Source: Rhodococcus gordoniae
Lineage (GTDB): Bacteria; Actinomycetota; Actinomycetes; Mycobacteriales; Mycobacteriaceae
Reading direction: 5' to 3'
DNA length: 64,000 nt
Assembly (NCBI RefSeq): GCF_001646655.1
Contig: NZ_LPZN01000035.1
Location: 32,271 to 96,270 of the forward strand
In this document: piece after piece, positions 17,710-26,458 of the stretch
Layout: each line of letters begins with the position of its first letter
Numbering within the stretch: the stretch's first letter is position 1
Program-made: the position numbers and the translations under genes
The notes under the pieces: generated by a model
Told to the model about the DNA's origin: nothing
Database searches by the model: none
What the model saw: the letters and a program-made list of their open reading frames with translations, nothing else

Positions 17710-18533
17710 GTGATGTCGCAGGCCGGGTCGTGGTCGTCACGGGAGCGGGTTCCGGGATCGGGCGGGCCCTCGTGCTCGCCCTCGCCGCCGAGGGCGCCCG
17801 ACTGGCGATCTCGGACGTCGACACCGCCGGACTCGAGGAGACCGCCCGTCGCGCACGGGATCTCGGCGCCGAGGTGAAGGCCGACCATCTCGACGTCACC
17901 CAGCGGGAGAAGGTCCTCGAGTACGCCGAGCAGGTCGCCGCCCACTTCGGTGCGGTCCACCAGGTGTACAACAACGCGGGCATCGCCTATCACGGCGACC
18001 TCGAGCGCACCGAGTTCAAGGACATCGAGCGCGTGATGGACGTCGACTTCTGGGGAGTCGTCAACGGCACCAAGGCTTTCCTGCCGTACCTCATCGCGTC
18101 CGGTGACGGCCACCTGATCAACGTCTCGAGCCTGTTCGGGCTGCTGAGCATCCCGGGCCAGGCGGCATACAACTCGGCGAAGTTCGCGGTGCGCGGCTTC
18201 ACGGAGGCGGTGCGGCAGGAGATGCTCGTCGCCCGGCATCCCGTGCAGGTCACGTGCGTGCATCCCGGTGGCATCAAGACCGCGATCGCGCGCAACGCCG
18301 CCGTCCCGGACGGCGACGACCAGGCGACCTTCGCGGAGTTCTTCGACCGCAAGCTCGCGCGCACGACCCCCGAGGACGCGGCGAAGACCATCCTCGCCGG
18401 TGTGCGGAAGAACAAGGCCCGCGTACTCGTCGGCGCCGACGCGAAGCTTCTCGATGCCTTCGTCCGTGTGGCCGGACCGGCCTATCAGCGTGTCGTCGCC
18501 ACCGTGACCTCCCGGGTCGTGCCGAAGGGATAG
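17706..18533 (+). CDS. Short-chain dehydrogenase/reductase
   Basis: A 275-residue classical SDR beginning at ATG 17,706, which overlaps the monooxygenase stop by 4 nt. It has the cofactor motif TGAGSGIG (12-19), SDVD after the second strand (an Asp suggesting NAD preference), NNAG, and the catalytic Ser-Tyr-Lys in NVSSLFGLLSIPGQ and YNSAK. Probably it converts an alcohol/ketone pair in the same pathway as the monooxygenase. A similar SDR (Rv1245c) lies near kgd in M. tuberculosis. Confidence 0.9.
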   Translation: MSDVAGRVVVVTGAGSGIGRALVLALAAEGARLAISDVDTAGLEETARRARDLGAEVKADHLDVTQREKVLEYAEQVAAHFGAVHQVYNNAGIAYHGDLERTEFKDIERVMDVDFWGVVNGTKAFLPYLIASGDGHLINVSSLFGLLSIPGQAAYNSAKFAVRGFTEAVRQEMLVARHPVQVTCVHPGGIKTAIARNAAVPDGDDQATFAEFFDRKLARTTPEDAAKTILAGVRKNKARVLVGADAKLLDAFVRVAGPAYQRVVATVTSRVVPKG

Positions 18534-18541
18534 GCTGCGGC

Positions 18542-19453
18542 ATGCCTCCGACACCCCAGTTGTCACCGCGGGTGGCGCGTACCGCGCTGCGGCCTCTCTT
18601 CCGTGCCCTGCTGTCACCGCGCTGGTCGTTCGCCACGCAACGCCGGCTGCTCGACCTCGCCGCGCCGTTGCAGTTCCTCCCGAAGGACACCGTGGTGCGC
18701 CCGATCCGTCTGGCGGGACGCCCCGCCGAGCGGATCACCGTGGGCGCCACCGAGCGAACCACCGCGATCCTGTACCTGCACGGCGGCGCGTACACCGGTG
18801 GATCGCTCGCCACGCACCGCTCACTCGCGGCGCATCTCGCCGCGGCGGCGGAGTCGGCCGTGTACGTCCTCGACTACCGGCTCGCTCCCGAGCATCCCTA
18901 TCCGGCGGCGCCGAACGACGCCGAAGCGGCCTATCTCGAACTCGTCGGCGAGCACGGCTTCGAGGTGTCGGGCACCGCGATCGCCGGCGACTCCGCCGGC
19001 GGTGGCCTCGCGGCGGCCACCGCGCGCCGGCTCATCGACCGGCACGCGATCACCCCGCCCGCGCTCGGGTTGCTGTCGCCGTGGACCGATCCGGCCGCCC
19101 GCGACCTGCCCGACGTGAACGACGTCGTCCTCAACAAGGGTTGGGTGTACTCCTCGGCCGAGGCGTATCTGGCCGGGGGCGATCCCACCGATCCCGGTTA
19201 CGCGCCCATGCACGCCGATCCCACGGGGCTGCCGCCGACGCTCATCCAGGTGGGCACCGCGGAGATGTTCTACCCGCAGGTCCGGCGGTACGCCGAGAAA
19301 CTCCGGACGGCGGGCGTCGACGTCACGTTCGTCGCGCAGCCCGAATTGTGGCACGTCGCGCCGTTGCAGGCGTCGCTCGTTCCCGAGGCCGCCGCGGCGA
19401 TCAGCGACTTCGGTGTGTTCCTCCGGCAGCGGATGGGCACCCGCACGGGCTGA
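18542..19453 (+). CDS. Alpha/beta hydrolase, hormone-sensitive-lipase family
   Basis: A 303-residue esterase. ATG 18,542 follows the SDR stop by 8 nt. The oxyanion-hole motif HGGAYTGGS, the DYRLAPEHPYPAAPNDA segment and the nucleophile GDSAGGG define the HSL/LipR family; the His is in LWHVAP. In this operon a monooxygenase could make an ester or lactone, an SDR could handle the alcohol/ketone, and this enzyme could hydrolyse the ester (inference from gene content). Confidence 0.9.
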   Translation: MPPTPQLSPRVARTALRPLFRALLSPRWSFATQRRLLDLAAPLQFLPKDTVVRPIRLAGRPAERITVGATERTTAILYLHGGAYTGGSLATHRSLAAHLAAAAESAVYVLDYRLAPEHPYPAAPNDAEAAYLELVGEHGFEVSGTAIAGDSAGGGLAAATARRLIDRHAITPPALGLLSPWTDPAARDLPDVNDVVLNKGWVYSSAEAYLAGGDPTDPGYAPMHADPTGLPPTLIQVGTAEMFYPQVRRYAEKLRTAGVDVTFVAQPELWHVAPLQASLVPEAAAAISDFGVFLRQRMGTRTG

Positions 19454-19470
19454 GCACCGGGCGTCCGCGA

Positions 19471-20421
19471 TCAGCTGTGTTCGGCGAGCCATTCCTCGGC
19501 GACGGACCGGGGATCCTCGCCGGCGTCGAGTCGCGCGCGCAGTTCGGTGAGATCGCTCGTCGTCAGCTCTCCGGCGATGGTCCGCAACGCGTCGAGCTGC
19601 GCCTCGTCGAGGGTGCCCTTGCGGAAGACCGGGACGACGTTCTGGGCGGGCAGTACCGGTACCGGGGCGTCGTCTGCCTTCGTGTCGTCCTGCGGGGCGC
19701 GGTCGGGTGCGTCGGGCACGGTGCTCACAGGCGAATCCGCATCGATCTCCGCGAGAGCGGGTGACGTCGTGGTGGTTCCGACGACGGTACCGGGTTCGGA
19801 TGCGACGGCGACCGACTGCGCATCCTCGATCCGCCGTACCTCGCGCGGACGGCAGCCGGCGCGTTCGAGCGCGTCGAGTCCACCCGCGGAGCCGAAGTCC
19901 TCGGTCAGCGCGAACGTCAGCTCGGGGCACCGGTCGACGAGGTCGGCCACCCGGCTCACCGACCACTGCGCGAGCCGTTCGCGGTCGGCGAGCAGAACCG
20001 CGCGGTCCTGCGCCGACGCGTAATCGGAGATGGTCAGCTCGTCGGGCAGCGCCCGCGCGAGCGCCTCGAAGACGTCCTCTGCGTCGGTGGAGTCGGAACC
20101 CGGGTCGTAGGACGCGAGCAGACGTCCCGTGTAACCGGGGATCAGTGTGAGCTCGGCGGCGTCGAGTGCTGCGGGCGGATCGGCGACGCCGGAGCGCACC
20201 TGTACGTCGATCCCGCTGCCGCGCAGGGCTCCTGTGTACAGGTGCGCGAGCAGCTCCTCGTCGGGTCGCTCCCCCGCGCCGACGATCACCGTCGCCGACG
20301 GCGCCGCCCCGTCGAGGACGGGCGACGCGCATCCCTGGAGCACGGCCGCCACCGCGCATGCGGTGAGCACTGTCGCCGCGACCGGCCGGGTCGGTCTCGA
20401 TTCGTTCGCCACGGCGGCCAT
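19471..20421 (-). CDS. LpqZ-like lipoprotein, OpuAC/ProX-type substrate-binding protein
   Basis: A 316-residue exported protein. From ATG 20,421 the signal sequence ends in the lipobox LQGC, making Cys31 the lipidated residue. The mature part resembles glycine-betaine/choline-binding proteins (VIVGAGERPDEELLAHLYTGAL; ELTLIPGYTGRLLA; VVPVFRKGTLDEAQLDAL). An Asp/Pro-rich insert of about 35 residues sits before the last lobe. No permease or ATPase for such a system is adjacent, so it is an orphan binding protein. Its place between the SDR and corA matches M. tuberculosis lpqZ (Rv1244). The substrate is unknown. Confidence 0.8.
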   Translation of the reverse strand: MAAVANESRPTRPVAATVLTACAVAAVLQGCASPVLDGAAPSATVIVGAGERPDEELLAHLYTGALRGSGIDVQVRSGVADPPAALDAAELTLIPGYTGRLLASYDPGSDSTDAEDVFEALARALPDELTISDYASAQDRAVLLADRERLAQWSVSRVADLVDRCPELTFALTEDFGSAGGLDALERAGCRPREVRRIEDAQSVAVASEPGTVVGTTTTSPALAEIDADSPVSTVPDAPDRAPQDDTKADDAPVPVLPAQNVVPVFRKGTLDEAQLDALRTIAGELTTSDLTELRARLDAGEDPRSVAEEWLAEHS

Positions 20422-20493
20422 TGTCGCCCACCGGGCTCCTGCCACCCGCGCCTGCCCACCCCCGGCCTCCCCGGACTCCCAACCGACAGGACG

Positions 20494-20543
20494 CCGAACG
20501 CCCCGGTCCGGAACCCTTGTGCGGTTCGGATCGGGGCGTTCGG
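20494..20543 (-). terminator. Intrinsic terminator after malic enzyme
   Basis: A near-perfect 20-bp inverted repeat (20,494-20,514 with 20,524-20,543; one wobble and one bulge) around a 9-nt loop lies just downstream of the malic enzyme stop. There is no T-tract, which is common for terminators in this group. Confidence 0.65.
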
Positions 20544-20567
20544 TGCGATCTCGCCGGGAGCGAATCC

Positions 20568-21761
20568 CTAGTCGGCGACACCTTCGGCCTTCGCCGCGGC
20601 CGCGACGGCCTCGGCGACGGCGGGTGCCACACGCGGATCGAGCGGGCTCGGGACGATCTTGTCCGCGGCCAGTTCGTCACCGACGACCGAGAGGATGGCC
20701 TCGGCGGCGGCGAGTTTCATGCCCTCGGTGATGCGGCGGGCACCGGCGTCGAGCGCCCCCTTGAACACACCGGGGAAAGCCAGCACGTTGTTGATCTGGT
20801 TCGGGAAGTCGCTGCGACCCGTCGCGACGATCGCGGCGTGCTTGTGGGCGATGTCGGGGTGGATCTCCGGATCCGGGTTCGACATCGCGAAGATGATGGA
20901 GTCGTCGGCCATCGTCGCGACGATCTCCTCGGGCACGGTGCCCGACGACACGCCGAGGTAGACGTCGGCGCCGTCGAGCGCCTCGGTGATGCCGCCCTTG
21001 CGGCCCTCGGGGTTGGTGCGGGCGGCCAGGTCGGTCTTGATCTCGCCGAGATCGGTGCGGTCGGCGGAGATGATGCCCTTCGAATCGAGCACCACCACGT
21101 CACGCGCACCGGCGGCGAGCAGGATGTTGGTGCACGCCACGCCGGCAGCGCCGGCGCCGGAGATCACGATGCGCAGGTCGGCGATGTCGCGTCCCTGCAC
21201 CTTCAGCGCGCCCTTGAGTGCGGCCAGGGCGACGATCGCGGTTCCGTGCTGGTCGTCGTGCATGACGGGGCAGTCGAGCGCCTCGATGACGCGCTTCTCG
21301 ATCTCGAAGCAGCGCGGGGCGGAGATGTCCTCGAGGTTGACGGCACCGAAGGACGGACGCAGCCGGACGAGGGTCTCGACGATCTCGTCGGGATCGGTGG
21401 TGTCGAGCACCAGCGGAATGGAGTTCAGGCCGGCGAACTTCTTGAACAGCGCCGACTTGCCCTCCATCACGGGCAGCGAGGCGCGGGCGCCGATGTTGCC
21501 GAGACCGAGGACCGCGGTGCCGTCGGACACGACGACGACCAGGCGGTTCGTCCAGGTGTACCGGTCGACCAGGGTCTCGTCGGCAGCGATGGCGCGGCAG
21601 ACCCGGGCGACACCGGGGGTGTACGCGATGGACAGATCGCGCTGGTTCTCGAGCGGCGCGGTCAACTCGACCGAGAGCTTGCCGTCGACGTGACCCGAGA
21701 AGATCTCCTCGTCCGTCAACTCGAGCTTCTGAGGGGTAGGTGCATCAGACACAATTGACAC
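20568..21761 (-). CDS. NAD(P)-dependent malic enzyme
   Basis: A 397-residue enzyme that decarboxylates malate to pyruvate, linking the TCA cycle to pyruvate. Start GTG 21,761 has AGGAG nearby. Motifs: catalytic Tyr region SIAYTPGVARV, TNRLVVVVSDGTAVLGLGNIG, the Lys in EGKSALFKKFAG, metal-binding LEDISAPRCFEIE and HDDQHGTA, and the dinucleotide-binding ISGAGAAGVA. The length fits the short bacterial class without a phosphotransacetylase domain. The cofactor (NAD or NADP) cannot be decided by eye. M. tuberculosis has malate dehydrogenase (mdh) at the equivalent place. Confidence 0.93.
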   Translation of the reverse strand: MSIVSDAPTPQKLELTDEEIFSGHVDGKLSVELTAPLENQRDLSIAYTPGVARVCRAIAADETLVDRYTWTNRLVVVVSDGTAVLGLGNIGARASLPVMEGKSALFKKFAGLNSIPLVLDTTDPDEIVETLVRLRPSFGAVNLEDISAPRCFEIEKRVIEALDCPVMHDDQHGTAIVALAALKGALKVQGRDIADLRIVISGAGAAGVACTNILLAAGARDVVVLDSKGIISADRTDLGEIKTDLAARTNPEGRKGGITEALDGADVYLGVSSGTVPEEIVATMADDSIIFAMSNPDPEIHPDIAHKHAAIVATGRSDFPNQINNVLAFPGVFKGALDAGARRITEGMKLAAAEAILSVVGDELAADKIVPSPLDPRVAPAVAEAVAAAAKAEGVAD

Positions 21762-22230
21762 GATGACACTCCTGCGTGTGCCGAGTCGACCTCTGGACTC
21801 GGTGGCTGCGAAAACACCGCAGTCCCATGCATTTCACATCGATCCATGCATCGAGTCTGCAGCGCTTCGCCAAGGACATTGGTTGAAGCTTCCGGGCGCG
21901 ATCACGACTGCCGCTGTACAAGGTTGTACGGCTTCCGGAACGTGATGGAGCCGGGGCGGGTGGCCCTGGCATCGAGCCCTGGGTGATCGAGCCCCGGGTG
22001 GGTCTGCCATCCTTCGTCCGAGTCCGGGGTATTCCGGCTTTCGGATTGCCGTAAGTTTGCCACCTTCGCAGAGGAACAATCAAATCGGCATCGATTGCGA
22101 AGGTCTCACGGTTTTGTCGTCTCACCTGTGAGTTTACGTGCCGGGACCACGGCCCCGACGGCACATCGACACGAATTTCCGCAGTTACACGACGGCTACC
22201 GGCGGGTAGCGGTGATGGCACTCGGAGCCG
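21762..22230. other. 469-bp intergenic region upstream of malic enzyme
   Basis: No credible gene. It is more AT-rich than its surroundings between about 22,020 and 22,130. It holds two CCATGCAT copies 19 bp apart (21,825 and 21,844) and a strong dyad at 21,916-21,929. It separates malic enzyme from the 3' end of the gene at 22,231, both on the minus strand, so it must carry the malic enzyme promoter. Confidence 0.6.
21916..21929. promoter_or_regulatory. Dyad operator upstream of malic enzyme
   Basis: GTACAA and TTGTAC are perfect 6-bp arms around GG. An outer pair, ATCACG upstream and CGTGAT downstream, frames it. The site is about 155 bp upstream of the malic enzyme start. It looks like a dimeric repressor or activator site; the protein is unknown. 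Confidence 0.45.
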
Positions 22231-22653
22231 TCATCCCCACCACTGGGTGAGCAACAGAATCGATGCAGTGAAGATCACCACAGCACTCGACAGGAGAGCC
22301 GCGCCACCGGACCGGCGATCCGCCGTCACCTGCGCGATCAGGGCCACGAGCGAGGCAACGACGTGCGCGGCCACCGCGGTGGTCCCCGGACCGGGAAAAC
22401 CGCGGTCGCCGGCCAGGTACTGGGCCCCGCACACCACGGCGGTCAGGACCAGCACCGCACCACACACCACACCCGAGATCGCGCGCGCGGCGCGGACCGG
22501 CAGGCTCGACCGGCGCGGCGATGCGACGTCGTAGGGATAGGAGTGGTACCCGTCGTCCACGTAGTACGGCTCGTCGTACTCACTGGCGTAGTAGTTTTCG
22601 TCGTTCCACGACCCGTGCCCCTCGTCCGGGTATCGCGCACCCCGCCGCCTCAT
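22231..22653 (-). CDS. Small membrane protein with acidic/Tyr-rich N-terminus
   Basis: A 140-residue protein. The first 45 residues are rich in Asp, Glu and Tyr (NDENYYASEYDEPYYVDDGY) and likely cytosolic and disordered. About three hydrophobic segments follow (AISGVVCGAVLVLTAVVCGAQ, TTAVAAHVVASLVALIA, LLSSAVVIFTASILLL). I do not recognise a functional family; similar proteins are conserved in corynebacterial relatives. It overlaps the PHP gene by 4 nt and so belongs to the same operon. Confidence 0.75.
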   Translation of the reverse strand: MRRRGARYPDEGHGSWNDENYYASEYDEPYYVDDGYHSYPYDVASPRRSSLPVRAARAISGVVCGAVLVLTAVVCGAQYLAGDRGFPGPGTTAVAAHVVASLVALIAQVTADRRSGGAALLSSAVVIFTASILLLTQWWG

Positions 22654-23504
22654 CCCGCGATCACCTCCACGCCGGTCGCGCGGTCGAGCAGCGCCTCGTA
22701 GGCCGCCGGAGCGGTGGTGAAACTGCCGAGCCTCACGTCCTTGTTGTCGCCGTGATAGTCGGACGATCCCGTGACGACCACCCCGAGCGACCGTGCGAGA
22801 TCGTGCATCGTCCGCACGTCCTGCTCACTGTGGTCGGGATGATCGGCCTCGACACCGCCGAGTCCGAGTTCGGCGAGTTCCTCGATGTGATCGAGCGCGA
22901 GGAGCCGCCCGCGAGAACGCGCCCGGGCGTGCGCCACCACCGGCACACCGCCCGCGGCCGTCACCATCTTCACCGCGTCGACGAGCGGGGTGTCGGCCTT
23001 CGGTACGTAGTAGCGACCGCGCGGGGACAACAGCTCGGTGAAGGCATCGGCGACCGTGGGCACCACACCGGCGGCGACGAGCGCCCGCGCCAGATGTGGC
23101 CGGCCCGCGGCCGGACCCGCCTCGGCGAGCACCGCGTCGACGTCGATCGGCAGACCGTCGGCAGCCATCCGCACACCCATGGCCCGGATCCGCGACACCC
23201 GTTCGCCCCGGAGCCGCTCGAGTTCGGCCACGAACACCGGGTCGTGCGGGTCGAACAGATAGGCCAGCAGGTGCACGGCGACCGGGGCGCCGTCCTCTCC
23301 GCGACCCGTGCAGGACATCTCCATCCCCCGGACGAGACGCAACCCCGCCGGCAGAGCCGTCGCGGCCTCGTCCCACCCCGCGGTCGTGTCGTGATCGGTC
23401 AGGGCCACCACGTCCAGACCCGCCCGGGCCGCGGCGCGGACCAGGTCGGCAGGAGCGTCGGTACCGTCCGATGCGGTCGAATGGGTGTGGAGATCGATAC
23501 GCAC
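22650..23504 (-). CDS. PHP-domain phosphoesterase (RNase AM/YciV-like)
   Basis: A 284-residue metal-dependent phosphoesterase. The metal ligands appear in DLHTHSTASDGT, ALTDHDTT, a central Glu (RGMEMSC), PVVAHARARSRG and the late Asp/His pair SSDYHGDN. Members hydrolyse 3',5'-bisphosphate nucleotides or trim RNA 5' ends (E. coli YciV). The ATG at 23,504 begins the domain directly. It is divergent from corA and overlaps the downstream small membrane protein gene. Confidence 0.9.
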   Translation of the reverse strand: MRIDLHTHSTASDGTDAPADLVRAAARAGLDVVALTDHDTTAGWDEAATALPAGLRLVRGMEMSCTGRGEDGAPVAVHLLAYLFDPHDPVFVAELERLRGERVSRIRAMGVRMAADGLPIDVDAVLAEAGPAAGRPHLARALVAAGVVPTVADAFTELLSPRGRYYVPKADTPLVDAVKMVTAAGGVPVVAHARARSRGRLLALDHIEELAELGLGGVEADHPDHSEQDVRTMHDLARSLGVVVTGSSDYHGDNKDVRLGSFTTAPAAYEALLDRATGVEVIAG

Positions 23505-23585
23505 GCCCCCAGTCTGTCAGGTCGGCGGGCTAGCATGACGACGCGACCGGCCGCGCCGCAGCGGCATGCCGTGAGGAAGGACAAC

Positions 23586-24641
23586 ATGCCGCACCAGCCT
23601 TCTCGTGCCCCTCGTCGCGGCCCCACTCCCCCGGCACTCACCGAACGAGCGGTGATCGACTGCGCGGTCTATGTCGACGGGCACCGGCTGCCCGGCCGCT
23701 ACACCCACACCGAGGCGGTCGCAGAGGTGCACCGGCGCGGCACCGGATTCGTGTGGCTCGGGCTGCACCATCCCGACGAACGGCAGATGGCGAGCGTCGC
23801 ACATACCTTCGGACTCCACGAACTGATGGTCGAGGACGCCGTCCACGCCCATCAGAGACCGAAACTCGAGCGTTACGACAACGTGCTGTTCCTGGTGCTG
23901 CGCACCGTCAGCTACATCGAGCACGAGTCGGTGGCGACCACCAAGGACATCGTCGAGACCGGCGAGATCATGTTGTTCACGGGCCCCGACTTCATCGTGA
24001 GCGTGCGGCACGGCGACCATTCGGAACTGTCGCAGGTGCGCAAGCGCCTCGAGCGGGATCCCGACCGTCTGGCCCGCGGTCCGGCGGCCGTGCTCCACGC
24101 GATCGCCGACCACGTGGTCGACTCCTATCTCGCCGTCACGACGGCCGTACAGCCCGACGTCGACGACATCGAAGAGCTCGTGTTCACCCCCGACACGCGG
24201 ATCGCGGTCGACCAGATCTACATGCTCAAGCGCGAGATCGTGCAGTTGCGCCGGGCCGTCGTTCCGCTCGCCGAACCGCTGCAACAGCTCATCCGGGCGC
24301 CGGGCAACCCGATCCCGAAGGACGTCCGACGATACTTCCGCGACGTCGCCGACCACCACACGACGGTGTCCGACCGCATCGCCGCCTTCGACGAAACGCT
24401 CGGCACGCTGCTCGACGCGGCGATCGCGAAGGTCACCGTGCAGCAGAACACCGACATGCGCAAGATCTCCGCGTGGGTCGCGATCGCCGCCGTTCCGACG
24501 ATGATCGCCGGGATCTACGGCATGAACTTCGATCGCATGCCGGAACTGCACTGGGAGTACGGCTACTACGTCGTGCTCGCCGCGATCGTCACGATCACCG
24601 TGGGACTGTTCGTCACCTTCAGGCGCAACAACTGGTTGTGA
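23586..24641 (+). CDS. corA: CorA-family magnesium/cobalt transport protein
   Basis: A 351-residue divalent cation channel. ATG 23,586 follows AGGAAGGA; an earlier in-frame ATG at 23,535 lacks such a site. The large soluble N-terminal domain and long helix (DQIYMLKREIVQLRRAVVPL) lead to two C-terminal membrane helices. The signature GMN is at 312-314, followed by an acidic/aromatic loop (FDRMPELHWEYGY), and the end FRRNNWL is typical. In M. tuberculosis corA (Rv1239c) also sits beside the trehalose importer. The stop overlaps the next GTG by 4 nt. Confidence 0.93.
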   Translation: MPHQPSRAPRRGPTPPALTERAVIDCAVYVDGHRLPGRYTHTEAVAEVHRRGTGFVWLGLHHPDERQMASVAHTFGLHELMVEDAVHAHQRPKLERYDNVLFLVLRTVSYIEHESVATTKDIVETGEIMLFTGPDFIVSVRHGDHSELSQVRKRLERDPDRLARGPAAVLHAIADHVVDSYLAVTTAVQPDVDDIEELVFTPDTRIAVDQIYMLKREIVQLRRAVVPLAEPLQQLIRAPGNPIPKDVRRYFRDVADHHTTVSDRIAAFDETLGTLLDAAIAKVTVQQNTDMRKISAWVAIAAVPTMIAGIYGMNFDRMPELHWEYGYYVVLAAIVTITVGLFVTFRRNNWL

Positions 24642-26446
24642 CGACCGAACTCGACAGCTCTGCGACGCCCACCACACGGCCGGCGCGATCGCCGCGGCGC
24701 CACGTGCTCGTCGTCGCCCTCGTGCTGATCCTGTTGCAGACGATCCTCCGGACCGTGGTGGCCGCGACCGGCGAGTTCTACTGGGACGACCTGATCCTCG
24801 TCGGCCGGGCGGGGTCGTATCCGCTGCTGTCCGACGCATTCCTGCGGTACGACCACGACGGTCACCTGATGCCCGCCGCCTTCCTCGTAGCGGGGATCGC
24901 CACGGCCGTCGCGCCGTTGGCATGGTGGCCGGCGGCGGCCTCGCTCGTGATCGGGCAGTTGCTCGCATCGCTGGCGGTGCTACGGGTGCTCTGGTTGCTG
25001 CTCGGTCCGCGACGCGCCCTGTGGGGACCGCTGCTGTTCTACCTCCTCACCCCGCTGACCCTGCCGGCCTTCGCCTGGTGGGCCGCCGCGCTCAACGCGC
25101 TGCCACTGCAGGCAGCGCTGGCCTGGGTCGCGGGAGATGCGCTGCAGTACAGCAGGACCGGGCGACGACGCCATCTCGTGAGCGCACTCGTCGTCACCGT
25201 GGTTGCCCTGCTGTTCTTCGAGAAGTCCGTCCTCGTTCCGTTCGCCGCCTTCGCGACGGTCGCGCTCGCGTCCCACGTCGACGGACTCGCGCGACCGGTC
25301 CGCCGCACCTGGGCGCGGGCGCGCCCGCTGTGGCTCGCGTCGGCGGCCGTGCTGGTCGGCTGGGCGCTCTGTTACACGGCGGTGGTCGAATCCCGGTTCG
25401 GAGTTCCGCCGTGGTCGATGGTGGCCGGGTTGACCCATCACGGGCTGTCCTACGGGCTGCTGCCGTCGCTGCTGGGTGGTCCGTGGGGGTGGGAGCGGTG
25501 GAACCCGAGCCCGCCGTGGGCCGATCCCCCGGTCGTGCTCGTCGTCGTCGGGTGGTTCGCCGTCGCACTCGCGGCGGGGTGGAGTGTGCGCCGGCGCCGG
25601 CGGACGGGCCCGGTGTGGATCGCGGTGACCGCCTACGTGCTGGCGTCGCTCGCGGCGATGATCAGTACCCGCTTCGGCCCGGAGACCACCTACGAACTCG
25701 CACGCACACTGCGCTACTTCGCCGACTCGGCCGTGGTCGTCGCGATCGCCGCGGCGCTGGTCCTGCGCGCCCCGCGGCGGGGCACGACGAGCCACCCTCG
25801 CGCCGTTCGTGCGACCGCCTGGACCTGCGCGGCCGTGTTCACCGCCGGCTCGCTGTGGTCGACCGTCACGTTCGCGCGCAGCTGGTCGGACAACCCGACC
25901 GGCGACTATCTCGGGGCGGCGAAGGCTGCGCTGACCGCCCGGCCCGACGACACCGTGCTCGACCATCCGGTGTCGGTGTGGATCCTGCTGCCGGTCACCT
26001 ATCCGCACAACCTGGTGGGATCCGTCTTCTCCGCGCTGCCGGACCGGTCCGACGTCCGCGATTACACGACCGACCTGTGGGTCCTCGACGATCGCGGACA
26101 CCGCGCACCCGCCGAGCTGCTGCCGCTGCGGTCCGTCCCGCCCGGTCCCGAGCCGGACTGCGGCCGTCTCGTCACCGCCGACGCCGTCACGGCCCTTCCG
26201 CTCGACTCCCCCGCGGGCGACTGGGAATGGACGGTGCAGGTGAACTACCGGGCGTCCGCCGACGGCACGATCGATCTCGGTTTCCCCGGCCACGACTCCG
26301 TCACGGTTCCCGTCACCGAAGGGCTCGGCACGGTGTACGTCCGCGTCTCCGGAGACGGGTCGGCGTTGCAGGCGCGCTCGTCCACACCCGGCACCACCGT
26401 GTGTCTCGGTGGCGGATCGCTCGGGGTCGTCGTCCCGCAGGGCTGA
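24638..26446 (+). CDS. Polytopic membrane protein, possible GT-C type glycosyltransferase
   Basis: A 602-residue protein. GTG 24,638 overlaps the corA stop (GTGA). After a short cytosolic lead, about ten hydrophobic segments run to about residue 400. The first is followed by an external loop with EFYWDDLILVGRAG, reminiscent of the acidic motif in the first loop of GT-C transferases. The C-terminal 190 residues are soluble and beta-rich, probably extracytoplasmic. The family is not recognised with certainty; the reaction and donor are unknown. Coupling to corA may only reflect shared transcription. Confidence 0.7.
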   Translation: MTTELDSSATPTTRPARSPRRHVLVVALVLILLQTILRTVVAATGEFYWDDLILVGRAGSYPLLSDAFLRYDHDGHLMPAAFLVAGIATAVAPLAWWPAAASLVIGQLLASLAVLRVLWLLLGPRRALWGPLLFYLLTPLTLPAFAWWAAALNALPLQAALAWVAGDALQYSRTGRRRHLVSALVVTVVALLFFEKSVLVPFAAFATVALASHVDGLARPVRRTWARARPLWLASAAVLVGWALCYTAVVESRFGVPPWSMVAGLTHHGLSYGLLPSLLGGPWGWERWNPSPPWADPPVVLVVVGWFAVALAAGWSVRRRRRTGPVWIAVTAYVLASLAAMISTRFGPETTYELARTLRYFADSAVVVAIAAALVLRAPRRGTTSHPRAVRATAWTCAAVFTAGSLWSTVTFARSWSDNPTGDYLGAAKAALTARPDDTVLDHPVSVWILLPVTYPHNLVGSVFSALPDRSDVRDYTTDLWVLDDRGHRAPAELLPLRSVPPGPEPDCGRLVTADAVTALPLDSPAGDWEWTVQVNYRASADGTIDLGFPGHDSVTVPVTEGLGTVYVRVSGDGSALQARSSTPGTTVCLGGGSLGVVVPQG

Positions 26447-26458
26447 CAGCCGAGCGGC

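Noticed and set aside
21745..22221. A 158-codon open frame on the minus strand in the malic enzyme upstream region
   Set aside because: No ribosome-binding site, atypical composition, no conserved segment, and it runs into the malic enzyme start.
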